DNA of 27,665 nt from RGIG4097 sp964599875 (lineage in GTDB: Bacteria > Bacillota > Clostridia > Christensenellales > CAG-917), in assembly GCA_964599875.1 (NCBI GenBank), contig CAZRHE010000020.1, positions 1 through 27,665 of the forward strand, in the 5' to 3' direction. This document shows, piece after piece, positions 15,069-23,171 of this stretch (its first letter is position 1; the number at the start of each line of letters is the position of its first letter). Made by a program: the position numbers and the translations under genes. A model generated the notes under the pieces. The model saw only the letters and a program-made list of their open reading frames with translations, had not been told where the DNA came from and ran no database searches.

Positions 15069-18000
15069 ATGAATATTAAGAAGAAATCATATACAGTTGT
15101 ACTTATGTTAATTATGACTATAATGCTTGTGGTTTGTGTTACAAATTTATCCAATGAAAGTGTAGCATTTGCATCGGAAGCAGATACAAATTTAAACTTG
15201 AACGGCGGCGATAGTGAGGTATCATATATTGAGGCTTATATCGCAGATGCAAAAAGTGCTCGGATGCAATATATGTCAACTTATAGCGACTTCTTCAGCC
15301 GAGACTATTTTAGAAGTGGGTGTTCGTTTTCTCGCAGAGTCGGTGAAGGAATGAAAGCGACAATTTTTGCTGATGATAGCATAGTAAACATTATTCCTAA
15401 ACAATATTTTTCTACGGCAGGTGAACATATAAATATTACCGCTCCTTATGGTTATTATATAAATTCAAGAAGTAACGAGGGATATAATGAAGTTACGGTT
15501 ATAATTTTTAAAATTGATGAGGTCCTTATAGACTATGAGGCAACAATATCTATAACTACTGTTTTTTCGGCAGATTACTATTATATCTCCTCAAGCAGTG
15601 CAGCAATACATTATTATAATTCATCTAACGGAAGCATCTATACTGCAGAAACTATACACATAAATTTCACAAATAATATTGCGAATGCTGTTATTCCGGC
15701 TATAAGCGTACAGTGCGATTCCTTAAATCTAATTGAAAAATATTATTTTGTACAATCTAAACAATATCAACTAAAAGATATTTCATTTGCATCGAGAATA
15801 TATAATGCGGATTCATTGAATCAAGGCGATATCGGATATAACGTAGACAACGATTATGGTTATTTCATAATTGGAAACAGATATGATTATAGTTCAACAA
15901 ATATTGTTTCAGGCAATGAAAACGCAACATTTAAGCAGGTGCTTGAAATCGGCGTAAGCAGCGTACTTAGTATGACACCATACGTAGGCAATATTTTCTC
16001 AATAACAAATACTGGTGTAACTCTAAAAAACATAGTGGATTCCGCAAACGAAGAGATATCATATGATGAAACCAATCAAAATTACTATTATTCAGGATTC
16101 AGCACGTACAACACTCGCGCAACGCAATATGCGCATTATGGCAATCTCATTAGAGGGTCCGCCATTACGCTGAATTCTTCGGATAATAACTCACTTTTGT
16201 TCAGGGAAAACAACTATGCAAAAGGAATTTTCAATATTTCACACACCGACAGAGCAGACGGAGTTATGCCCTATGGGAAGATTTATTTCGATATCGCGTT
16301 GAAAGTCGTAAATAGAACAAATAATAACGTAACGGCATTTTTGAACACCGATACTATAAGTATGGATATCAACAGCCCTTATACGAAAACTGCCACTACT
16401 TTCAACACTAACGAATACTATATGCTCCCCGATGGAAGTCAAACGTTTGCTTACACCCCTCAATATACGGGCAATTATACGATTGCGCAAACCGGCACGT
16501 TCGCACTCTATTTGAACGATGCGCAACAAACGGCTCAAAACGGAATATACAACGTATATCTCAAAAAGAACGTCCCGTATACGATTGAAATGAGAAATAC
16601 GTCCACCTCTCCTTGTTACGGCACTTTCGCAATTGAATATGCAAATGCAGGGGCAAGCAACAGTTTTGCGCTCGATTACAACGACGTTTACGCGATGAAA
16701 TATCGTCCTGCTACAAGCGGTTTTTATGCAATAAATTGCGGAGAAAACGCTGTTTTGACGGATGTTTACACGCTCGACGCAAACAAGCAATTATCACATT
16801 GTTATTACACCCACTATAAATGGATGCTTGAGGAATACTTTGAACAAGGGACGGATTACTATATTCTCGTCAAGAAAACTCAAGACGACACGCAAAACGT
16901 GACCGTCGGGATTTCTCCCGTGACAAGAACGCTTTCGGTCGGCGAAAATCCGTCTATTACCCTCTCCGCGGGAGAGAACTACGTATATTATAAATTCGTC
17001 GTGCCGAGCAATGCCGCATCCGATGCGACATACAATTTCATTTTCGCGGGACTTACGACGGACGATTTGTCTTACTCTATAAGGACGGAAGACGGCAAAC
17101 AAATCGTCAATTTAATGCCCGTTAGCAAAGACTATATCTGCACAAATTCTTTGACAGCAGGCAAGACGTATTATTTGGGCATAAAATCATCAAGCAACGT
17201 TACCGTCACCCCGAAATTCACCATAGGCGAGGCAAGTTATGTATGGACGATTTATCAAGACGGCGGAACAAGTCCGTATTTGACGACTTCTGGAACCAGC
17301 GTAACCATACCGCGCGGACACACTTATAAATTTGCGCTGACCGTGGAGGGAATAAACATAGAACCTATATCCTATTCCGGTCCCGAACCGGAGAATTTTA
17401 ACAGCGTTGATACGATTACCATATCTTCGGTAGTTGATTTGTCGGCAGTCGCTACGTTGGTCGGTCCCAATCAATCGTTCTATTTAAACGTGCAATACAC
17501 CGTCGACGGATCTGAAGTTTCCATAGAAATCGATTACGTAAATCAAGTCCTTTTGACGTTTACTTTGCCGAACGACGTCGTAGGGTTGAGTTATAAACTG
17601 GAAGGTGCAGATGCCGATGACAATGGATTCGTTATAAATAAGTATGCGGATATTAGCGGTGTGGACGTGCTTGCGGACTTGGTGTCGAAAAACGCTTATG
17701 ATTACGCATCTTTTACCATTACGCACGTAAAAGTTGCAAATGCGGGCTCTGTCGGCACGATATACGTCCCCGCAAATTTATCTCAACGCGCTATAAATTG
17801 TGATTATTCATATACTCAAACCGGACTTTTCAATAGGACAAAATATTATATAACGAACGCATTACAGTTGTATAATCTTAGAACTAATAAAAGTTTCGAC
17901 GTTTATTTGGGTAACGACATAAATTTAGCGGCGTCTTACAGCGAATGGACTCCTATTCCCGTCTATAGCGGTACGCTGCACGGCAACGCTCACAAAATAA

Positions 18001-18701
18001 TAGGGCTAAATATTACTATTAAAAACGATAGTTTGCAACGTTACGGGCTGTTTGAAAACATAACGGCATTGCAAAGCTCCGTGATTATAGAGGGCGTAAA
18101 TATAACTACGGCGTCAAACTATAATTCCACTAAAAACATATACGTGGGCGCGATTGCAGGGACAAGCAACGAGGGCGGATTATTCCAATGCTTTGCTTAT
18201 GGCAACATAATAGTGAATGCGCCTAATGCGATAGTAGGTGGATTGGTCGGCTGGATGACGGGCTCAACGGTAAGCATATGTGGATTCGGTTATAAAGACA
18301 GCCGCTCAAGAATAGCAAGCAGAGGGGATATCGGCGGCATAGTAGGAAACGCATACGACGTTGAGTTCCAAGGCGATATATTGAATAACACCGATATATG
18401 TAGTACGATTTATGACAACAGTTATTCAATAGGCGGTACCGTCGGATTTTTGTCGGGCGGAAGTATTTCGACAAGCAAAATCACCAATTCGTCTATCAGC
18501 AACGTGAATACAAGTTCTGTGTCGAGCAGTTATGCGCCCAAAATGGGCTTAATTGTGGGACACGCCCTGAATACGACGTTTACAGGCAGTATAGAAGACA
18601 GCACGTATAGTACGGGAAAACTAACTAATACTTCAAATTGTTTCAACGGCGATAGGCACTTGTACGGCATTAATATTACAACGATTACAGATACGGAATA
18701 A
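15069..18701 (+). CDS. Large secreted protein with GLUG-like C-terminal repeats
   Basis: This 1210-residue protein has a signal peptide (basic MNIKKK, hydrophobic core to about residue 28, likely cleavage after AFAS near 36). Residues 40-440 are unrecognised and rich in Tyr, Ser and Asn. Residues about 450-720 contain repeated beta-sandwich units resembling pre-peptidase C-terminal or similar modules (for example SQTFAYTPQYTGNYTI and YAMKYRPATSGFYAI). Residues about 925-1200 contain repeats like YVGAIAGTSNEGGLFQCFAYG, AIVGGLVGWMTGSTV and DIGGIVGNAYDVEF, typical of GLUG adhesin-like repeats. No LPXTG, S-layer or choline-binding anchor is visible at the C terminus. AAGGAG precedes the ATG. Composition shifts from clearly AT-rich in the first third to the local average afterwards. 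It is probably an adhesin or surface-binding protein. Confidence 0.85.
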   Translation: MNIKKKSYTVVLMLIMTIMLVVCVTNLSNESVAFASEADTNLNLNGGDSEVSYIEAYIADAKSARMQYMSTYSDFFSRDYFRSGCSFSRRVGEGMKATIFADDSIVNIIPKQYFSTAGEHINITAPYGYYINSRSNEGYNEVTVIIFKIDEVLIDYEATISITTVFSADYYYISSSSAAIHYYNSSNGSIYTAETIHINFTNNIANAVIPAISVQCDSLNLIEKYYFVQSKQYQLKDISFASRIYNADSLNQGDIGYNVDNDYGYFIIGNRYDYSSTNIVSGNENATFKQVLEIGVSSVLSMTPYVGNIFSITNTGVTLKNIVDSANEEISYDETNQNYYYSGFSTYNTRATQYAHYGNLIRGSAITLNSSDNNSLLFRENNYAKGIFNISHTDRADGVMPYGKIYFDIALKVVNRTNNNVTAFLNTDTISMDINSPYTKTATTFNTNEYYMLPDGSQTFAYTPQYTGNYTIAQTGTFALYLNDAQQTAQNGIYNVYLKKNVPYTIEMRNTSTSPCYGTFAIEYANAGASNSFALDYNDVYAMKYRPATSGFYAINCGENAVLTDVYTLDANKQLSHCYYTHYKWMLEEYFEQGTDYYILVKKTQDDTQNVTVGISPVTRTLSVGENPSITLSAGENYVYYKFVVPSNAASDATYNFIFAGLTTDDLSYSIRTEDGKQIVNLMPVSKDYICTNSLTAGKTYYLGIKSSSNVTVTPKFTIGEASYVWTIYQDGGTSPYLTTSGTSVTIPRGHTYKFALTVEGINIEPISYSGPEPENFNSVDTITISSVVDLSAVATLVGPNQSFYLNVQYTVDGSEVSIEIDYVNQVLLTFTLPNDVVGLSYKLEGADADDNGFVINKYADISGVDVLADLVSKNAYDYASFTITHVKVANAGSVGTIYVPANLSQRAINCDYSYTQTGLFNRTKYYITNALQLYNLRTNKSFDVYLGNDINLAASYSEWTPIPVYSGTLHGNAHKIIGLNITIKNDSLQRYGLFENITALQSSVIIEGVNITTASNYNSTKNIYVGAIAGTSNEGGLFQCFAYGNIIVNAPNAIVGGLVGWMTGSTVSICGFGYKDSRSRIASRGDIGGIVGNAYDVEFQGDILNNTDICSTIYDNSYSIGGTVGFLSGGSISTSKITNSSISNVNTSSVSSSYAPKMGLIVGHALNTTFTGSIEDSTYSTGKLTNTSNCFNGDRHLYGINITTITDTE

Positions 18702-18703
18702 AA

Positions 18704-18737
18704 CAAAAAACTCGCTCCCAATCGGGGCGAGTTTTTT
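18704..18737 (+). terminator. Terminator of the surface-protein operon
   Basis: An ACTCGC...GCGAGT stem with a GC-rich top (about 18710-18731) is followed by TTTTTT just after the stop codon. As at the feo operon, the T run leads straight into a heptameric repeat element. Confidence 0.85.
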
Positions 18738-18821
18738 GAGGTAAGAAGTAAGAGGTAAGAAGTAAGAGGTAATAGGTAATAATAAAAGTAAGAGGGAATA
18801 GGGAAGAGGTGAGGATAGAAT
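18732..18821 (+). repeat. Heptameric repeat element, copy B
   Basis: Six consecutive heptamers (GAGGTAA and GAAGTAA alternating, then TAGGTAA) follow the terminator T run. After a degenerate stretch the element ends with AATAGGGAAGAGGTGAGGAT, identical to the end of copy A at 14281-14336. The two copies stand in direct orientation on either side of the lipoprotein/surface-protein operon. Confidence 0.75.
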
Positions 18822-18861
18822 ATTGAAAATGCCGTTTTGGATTGACGCTAAATTACACCTA

Positions 18862-18888
18862 TGAAAAAGGCGCTCTGCAGAGCGCCTT
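18862..18888 (-). terminator. Terminator of the third TetR gene
   Basis: A perfect 22-bp palindrome (18867-18888, AAGGCGCTCT arm) is followed on the minus strand by TTTTTCAT. It lies about 20 nt beyond the TetR stop codon. Confidence 0.85.
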
Positions 18889-18908
18889 GAATTTTAATGA
18901 AGTTTTGG

Positions 18909-19478
18909 TTATTTGAGATAGTCGTCGATGATGACGTCCGCAAATTCGCGGATTTCGTTTGCGGTGTGACGGTCGGGATTGTCTACGTACCACAAGCACA
19001 GGTCTACAAGCGCACCGGTGAAACACACGGATATTATCGTGAGGGGCACGCGGAGAGGGTGGGATTGACGGAATTTGCTCAATTGATACTTGACCGATTG
19101 CGCAAAGGAATCCTTTATCGTGGAGATGACCTTTTCGTTGCGGTTGAATTTGAGGATATTCGCAACGTGATTTTCGTTGTCCTGAACAAACTCGAACGCC
19201 ATATAAGCAAGGTTGCGGATTGCTTCTTTCGGGGAGTCCATTTCCATATCCTTGCTAAAACGAGAATATATCTCGTCCTTCAACTCTTCGAGGGCGAAAG
19301 TGAGCAAATGATACTTGTCTTCGAAATGGGCGTAGAAAGTCGCGCGGTTGACCATTGCTCGCGTGCATAGGTCGATGACGCTAATCTTTTCAAGAGATTC
19401 CTCCTCCATCATATCGAGAAGGGTATTGCTCAAAAGTTTTCTCGTGCGCACTATGCGCAAATCTTCTTTATATTCCAT
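18909..19478 (-). CDS. TetR/AcrR-family regulator (TetR_C_8-like)
   Basis: This 189-residue protein has a TetR-type DNA-binding domain with KISVIDLCTRAMVNRATFYAHFEDKYHLL (31-59). The hallmark FYAHFxDK closes the recognition helix. The remainder is helical and resembles the same broad TetR_C_8 class as the regulator at 4820-5374. ACGGAGGAG precedes the ATG. It is divergent from the M28 peptidase operon across 266 nt and has its own promoter and terminator, so it may control itself or that operon. No clear shared operator was found. The ligand is unknown. Confidence 0.87.
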   Translation of the reverse strand: MEYKEDLRIVRTRKLLSNTLLDMMEEESLEKISVIDLCTRAMVNRATFYAHFEDKYHLLTFALEELKDEIYSRFSKDMEMDSPKEAIRNLAYMAFEFVQDNENHVANILKFNRNEKVISTIKDSFAQSVKYQLSKFRQSHPLRVPLTIISVCFTGALVDLCLWYVDNPDRHTANEIREFADVIIDDYLK

Positions 19479-19499
19479 AACTCCTCCGTTATCGTATCT

Positions 19500-19528
19500 A
19501 TGTTAGCACAAAAAACGCTTATTGTCAA
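19500..19528 (-). promoter_or_regulatory. Promoter of the third TetR gene
   Basis: On the minus strand, TTGACA (19523-19528), a 17-nt spacer and TAACAT (19500-19505) lie 22 nt upstream of the start codon. Confidence 0.7.
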
Positions 19529-19659
19529 TATAACAAACACATGTAACGATAATCGACAAATCACGGCGATTATGGCGTGAAAATGCGGATAGATTCTTCA
19601 TTGAAAGGGTGGTGTTTCCGCAATTTTTAAGTTAAAAGGGCGGGGAAAGTAAATAATTC

Positions 19660-19688
19660 TTGAAATAGCGGAAACGGTATGCTATAAT
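19660..19688 (+). promoter_or_regulatory. Promoter of the M28 peptidase operon
   Basis: TTGAAA (19660-19665), a 17-nt spacer and TATAAT (19683-19688) point at the peptidase gene. The expected start near 19695 leaves a leader of about 50 nt containing three imperfect 8-mers of the type TATGCGTG. Confidence 0.8.
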
Positions 19689-19744
19689 TATTGCACTAAT
19701 AAACTATTTGTATGCGCGCTATGCGTGTACGCGTGGAGAAAATT

Positions 19745-20980
19745 ATGCTTATTTCAAAGGAGAAACGTCAAGAAGCGGTGGATTATTCCATGAAATCAAT
19801 CCGCCATATCTGCGAAGAGATCGGACCCAGAGAATCCGGCATGCCCAACGAAAGAAAGGCTCAAGAATGGATGAAGAAAGAAATGCTCGACAACGGTTGG
19901 GCGGATAGCGCTGAAATCGAAGATTTCACCATTTCCCGTCACGCACTCGTCGGTTTCACCAAAATCATCGGTGTTCTTCTCATCTTCGGCGCACTCATTC
20001 AACTTTTGCGTCTGATTCCCGATAATCCCGCGGCGGTGCTTGCGGCAAATATCGTCACCATCGTTATGGCGGTTATTTCCCTCGTCATCACGGTCGGCGA
20101 ATTTTTGTTCTACATCCCGCTTATCGACAGATTCCTGCCTCGTACGCAGTCCTGCAACGTCTATGCGAAATACGAACCTACGGGCGAAGTCAAACGTCGT
20201 ATAGTCTTCAACGGCCACGCGGACTCTGCTTATGAATGGACTTTGATGAAGATACGCCAAGAAGTTATGGTCGGCGTCCTCGTCGTGGATTTGCTCTGCT
20301 TGTTCGCGACTATCGGCATTTTCATTTGGAGCCTCGTCGTCGGCGAAAGCGCACTTTGGCCCATGATTTTCGCACTTTGCACCATCGTGCCTTTCATCGG
20401 ATTGTTCTACGTTTGCTCGTTCAAGTATCTCTCTCCCGGCGCAAACGACAACCTTACGGGTTGCTTCTGCGCAATGAGCGTCCTCAAATGCCTCAAAGAA
20501 AGCGGAATCCGCTTTGAAAACACCGAGGTTTGCGCTCTCCTTACGGGTGCGGAAGAAGCGGGTCTTCGCGGTGCGACCGCATGGGCGAAGAAACACGAGA
20601 AAGAATGGCAAGACGTCGAAACTTACGTCGTCGCATTCGACACTCTCACCGACTACGACTACTTCACCATTTATCAAAGAGATATGACCAGCCTTATCTC
20701 CAACTCCAAAGAAGTGTGCGCACTTCTCGACGAAGCGTGTGCGGATCCCGAAGTCAACCATCCTCTCCCTCACGGCGGAGTTCCTTTCGGTGCGTCCGAT
20801 GCGGCGGCACTCAGCAGATGCGGAGTCAAGGCGGCTTGCATAGCGGGTCAAAATCCTAAATACGCACCTTATTATCACAACAGACGCGACGTCCCAGATG
20901 CGTTGAAACCGGATAGTTTCGCACTCGGCCTCGATATCGCGCTTGCCACTGCCGAAGTATTCGACAAAAAAGGCAAATAA
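19745..20980 (+). CDS. Membrane-embedded M28-family zinc peptidase
   Basis: This 411-residue protein is an M28 (aminopeptidase Y/S-like) metallopeptidase. The expected two-zinc ligands are visible: His158 in NGHADS, Asp235 in GANDN, Glu270-Glu271 in GAEEAGLRG (catalytic base and ligand), Asp299 in AFDTL, and His378 in YYHNRRD. Four hydrophobic helices (about 70-91, 98-126, 174-198 and 203-225) interrupt the peptidase fold before and after the first histidine motif, so the enzyme is membrane-bound. The start at 19745 is chosen over ATGs at 19712 and 19721 because GGAG (19735-19738) is spaced correctly. The predicted transcript begins only a few bases before 19712. A lipoprotein gene follows by 18 nt. 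It probably trims peptides at the membrane; which side the active site faces is not certain. Confidence 0.88.
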   Translation: MLISKEKRQEAVDYSMKSIRHICEEIGPRESGMPNERKAQEWMKKEMLDNGWADSAEIEDFTISRHALVGFTKIIGVLLIFGALIQLLRLIPDNPAAVLAANIVTIVMAVISLVITVGEFLFYIPLIDRFLPRTQSCNVYAKYEPTGEVKRRIVFNGHADSAYEWTLMKIRQEVMVGVLVVDLLCLFATIGIFIWSLVVGESALWPMIFALCTIVPFIGLFYVCSFKYLSPGANDNLTGCFCAMSVLKCLKESGIRFENTEVCALLTGAEEAGLRGATAWAKKHEKEWQDVETYVVAFDTLTDYDYFTIYQRDMTSLISNSKEVCALLDEACADPEVNHPLPHGGVPFGASDAAALSRCGVKAACIAGQNPKYAPYYHNRRDVPDALKPDSFALGLDIALATAEVFDKKGK

Positions 20981-20998
20981 TCTTATAAGAGGATAAAC

Positions 20999-21880
20999 AT
21001 GAAAAACGTTATTAGCAAACTTTCGGCGCTTCTTGCCGTCGTCGCGATTATCGCGTGTTTTGCAGTCGGGCTCGTCGCCTGCAACAAGGACGACGCTCCT
21101 GCGGAAACTTCACAAGCGTTGACTGCGAAAGAGGCGGAGGATACCTTGTCCAAAGCGTTCAGAATCATCAGCGACGGCTCCGTCACCAACCTTAAAGTCG
21201 TCTTTTCCGAAACCGACGGAGAGGTTAAGCGCACTGGCGAAGCATCCGAAAATTACGTCACGTATGCATTCTTGTATCCGGCAAGCGAAATGAACAAAAG
21301 AGATATCACCGTTACTTACAGCAATATCTCTACGTTGTCGGGCGGAGTAGAGTCCAACAAAACTTACTATTATGCGTACGACTACAAGAAGAGCGATGAT
21401 AGTTACGTCGGCCCGTATTGCATTTCGAGAATAGACGGCGTAGTCGAAAACGAAGGTTTCGTGGACGAGAATTACGTCGACGACGTTAATCTTGCCAACA
21501 GCCTCGTTTCCAACAGCGGACTCAACGTGGCGAACAGCCGTATGGCGGCAATCAAAAACGCAATGCCCAACGACGACGATGCTACGATTTCTTACGAAGG
21601 CAAAGAGATTTATCTGAACGACGTTTACGTCCGCACCGAAATCACCGTGAAGTATTCTTACACGGATAATGCGGATAAGAAAATCGACGGAGTGGTCAAC
21701 GCGACGATAATCAAATCCGACTATGCGGACGGCGAAGAAACCGTCAACGGATACGTCCTTTCTTCGGTCACTTTCACCGAAAGCGATTATACTTTGAGCG
21801 CAAATTATATCTATAATATCGACGCGGTCGAAGTCCCGCTCACTTCCGAAAACTGGCCGACGGAAGTCGCAATCGCATAA
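20999..21880 (+). CDS. Lipoprotein of unknown function
   Basis: This 293-residue protein has a lipoprotein signal peptide with lipobox LVAC and lipidated Cys28, followed by an acidic, flexible stretch. The mature part is rich in Asp, Tyr, Ser and Asn, and alternating strands near the C terminus (VYVRTEITVKYSYTD, VVNATIIKSDY, YVLSSVTFTESDYTLSANYIYNID) suggest a beta-rich fold. I do not recognise the family. A weak GAGG lies before the ATG. It is 18 nt downstream of the M28 peptidase and shares its terminator, so the two are probably co-transcribed. Many Clostridia encode arrays of such unannotated lipoproteins. Confidence 0.85.
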   Translation: MKNVISKLSALLAVVAIIACFAVGLVACNKDDAPAETSQALTAKEAEDTLSKAFRIISDGSVTNLKVVFSETDGEVKRTGEASENYVTYAFLYPASEMNKRDITVTYSNISTLSGGVESNKTYYYAYDYKKSDDSYVGPYCISRIDGVVENEGFVDENYVDDVNLANSLVSNSGLNVANSRMAAIKNAMPNDDDATISYEGKEIYLNDVYVRTEITVKYSYTDNADKKIDGVVNATIIKSDYADGEETVNGYVLSSVTFTESDYTLSANYIYNIDAVEVPLTSENWPTEVAIA

Positions 21881-21912
21881 CTTGCGAAAACCGATAAATT
21901 CGGCGCAATAGA

Positions 21913-21938
21913 AAACACCGTCCTCGGACGGTGTTTTT
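21913..21938. terminator. Terminator between the M28 operon and the antiporter gene
   Basis: An 11-bp stem (21913-21923 with 21926-21936; the loop must open the innermost pairs) is followed by TTTTT on the plus strand and TTTTC on the minus strand. It lies between convergent genes and probably serves both. Confidence 0.85.
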
Positions 21939-21953
21939 CATATATCGAATTTT

Positions 21954-23021
21954 TTAGAAAATGCTTATCGTTCCAAGTACGTTGAGTATAAGCAGAGTGA
22001 TATAAGTCGCGTAACCCGCAAGGAGAAGTCCGCCTTGCCAACGATGGAATTTTCCGCTGACGAGTGCGGGGATAAGCGCAACCGACGCAACCGCAAGACA
22101 GAAGGGAAGGTCGAGTACGAGAGTTTGTTGCGCAACGGGAAGTGCGCCGCCCGATATGAACGAGCAAAGGGGAAGAATGAGGGTGATATCGATGACGTTT
22201 GCACCGATGATATTTCCGACGGACATTTCCGACGTTTTTTTCTTTATGGATATGATAGCGGTGGTGAGTTCGGGAAGGGAAGTGCCGACCGCGATTATCG
22301 TGACGCCGATGATATCGTCGGGGACGCCGAGCAGGGATGCGAGTTTTTCGCCGTAAGTTGAGAGGAGCATTGCGCCGCCCGCTATTCCCGCCGCGCCGAG
22401 GATGAACAACACGACGTGTTTTACGATTTCTTTTTTATCCGCTTTGCTTTTTGTTTTGAGTTTGGTGACGGTGCCGTCCGCGTTAAGTGCGAATCCTTCG
22501 TCCGCGGAAACCATATGGTAGTCGTCGACGACTATCGTGTCCGCAAGAGTGGGAGGAACGGACGCTTGTTTTTTCGCAGTGTAGACGTTTTCGATTATGA
22601 AAATTATAAAGACCGCAAGAACTACGAATGAAAGCCCAAGACCGAGAGTGCCGCTCGAGCAAGTCGCCCAAAGCACGGAGATTGCGACGAGAAGTATTGC
22701 GGATTTAGGGAGATATGCTTTTCTCGAAATCGCTACGGGCATGCACAACAGCGACACCGCCATAATCATAGCGATATTCGCGTTGACCGAGCCGACCGCG
22801 TTGCCGATTGCAAGTCCGTTGCTGCCGTTTGCCGCAGAAATGCAAGAGGTGAGAATTTCGGGCAGAGTGGTGCCGATGGATACTATCGTCGCGCCGATAA
22901 TAAACGTAGGCACGCCGGATACTTTTGCAATCCAACTTGCCGCGTCTACGAACCAGTCGCCGCCCTTGATGATGAGGACGAGGCCCACTGCCAATAATAA
23001 TATACAAATAAAGTATTCCAT
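21954..23021 (-). CDS. Calcium/sodium antiporter family protein (CaCA, YrbG-like)
   Basis: This 355-residue membrane protein is a cation/calcium exchanger. The two alpha repeats are clear: GATIVSIGTTLPE (43-55) with GNAVGSVNANI (73-83), and GVTIIAVGTSLPE (239-251) with GNIIGANVIDIT (269-280). These acidic and Asn residues form the ion sites. About ten membrane helices flank a cytosolic loop (about 148-202) rich in Lys and Asp. The length and motifs fit the YrbG family. The SD is AAGGA at a wide spacing of about 11 nt, so translation may be modest. A good promoter (TTGACA, 17 nt, TAAAGT) lies upstream. It would exchange Ca2+ for Na+, but ion specificity cannot be assigned from sequence. Confidence 0.93.
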   Translation of the reverse strand: MEYFICILLLAVGLVLIIKGGDWFVDAASWIAKVSGVPTFIIGATIVSIGTTLPEILTSCISAANGSNGLAIGNAVGSVNANIAMIMAVSLLCMPVAISRKAYLPKSAILLVAISVLWATCSSGTLGLGLSFVVLAVFIIFIIENVYTAKKQASVPPTLADTIVVDDYHMVSADEGFALNADGTVTKLKTKSKADKKEIVKHVVLFILGAAGIAGGAMLLSTYGEKLASLLGVPDDIIGVTIIAVGTSLPELTTAIISIKKKTSEMSVGNIIGANVIDITLILPLCSFISGGALPVAQQTLVLDLPFCLAVASVALIPALVSGKFHRWQGGLLLAGYATYITLLILNVLGTISIF

Positions 23022-23057
23022 ATTATATAATATCCTTATAAATGAAACGTATTGCTA

Positions 23058-23086
23058 ACTTTATCACAGTCGATTGCCCTTGTCAA
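23058..23086 (-). promoter_or_regulatory. Promoter of the antiporter gene
   Basis: On the minus strand, TTGACA (23081-23086), a 17-nt spacer and TAAAGT (23058-23063) lie about 37 nt upstream of the start codon. Confidence 0.7.
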
Positions 23087-23117
23087 GTCGCGCGGAGGAA
23101 TAGAAATCATTTAACGT

Positions 23118-23146
23118 TTGACGGAATCGCTCATTCATTGTATAAT
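23118..23146 (+). promoter_or_regulatory. Promoter of the GtrA-like gene
   Basis: TTGACG (23118-23123), a 17-nt spacer and a perfect TATAAT (23141-23146) lie just before the GtrA-like gene. An in-frame ATG inside this promoter (23118) is therefore not the start. Confidence 0.85.
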
Positions 23147-23171
23147 GGTTTTACCTCAAAGGGAGAACATT

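Noticed and set aside
19710..19734. Three imperfect 8-mers (TATGCGCG, TATGCGTG, TACGCGTG) in the M28 leader
   Set aside because: Too short and imperfect to separate from chance; they may only reflect local Cys/Arg-like codon composition or a slipped duplication.
19796..20878. Antisense frame of 360 codons within the M28 gene
   Set aside because: The M28 zinc ligands on the sense strand are unambiguous. The antisense product has no domain pattern and no SD.
22597..23058. Plus-strand frame of 153 codons opposite the antiporter
   Set aside because: The antiporter alpha repeats are clear on the minus strand. The plus frame crosses the antiporter promoter region and lacks an SD.
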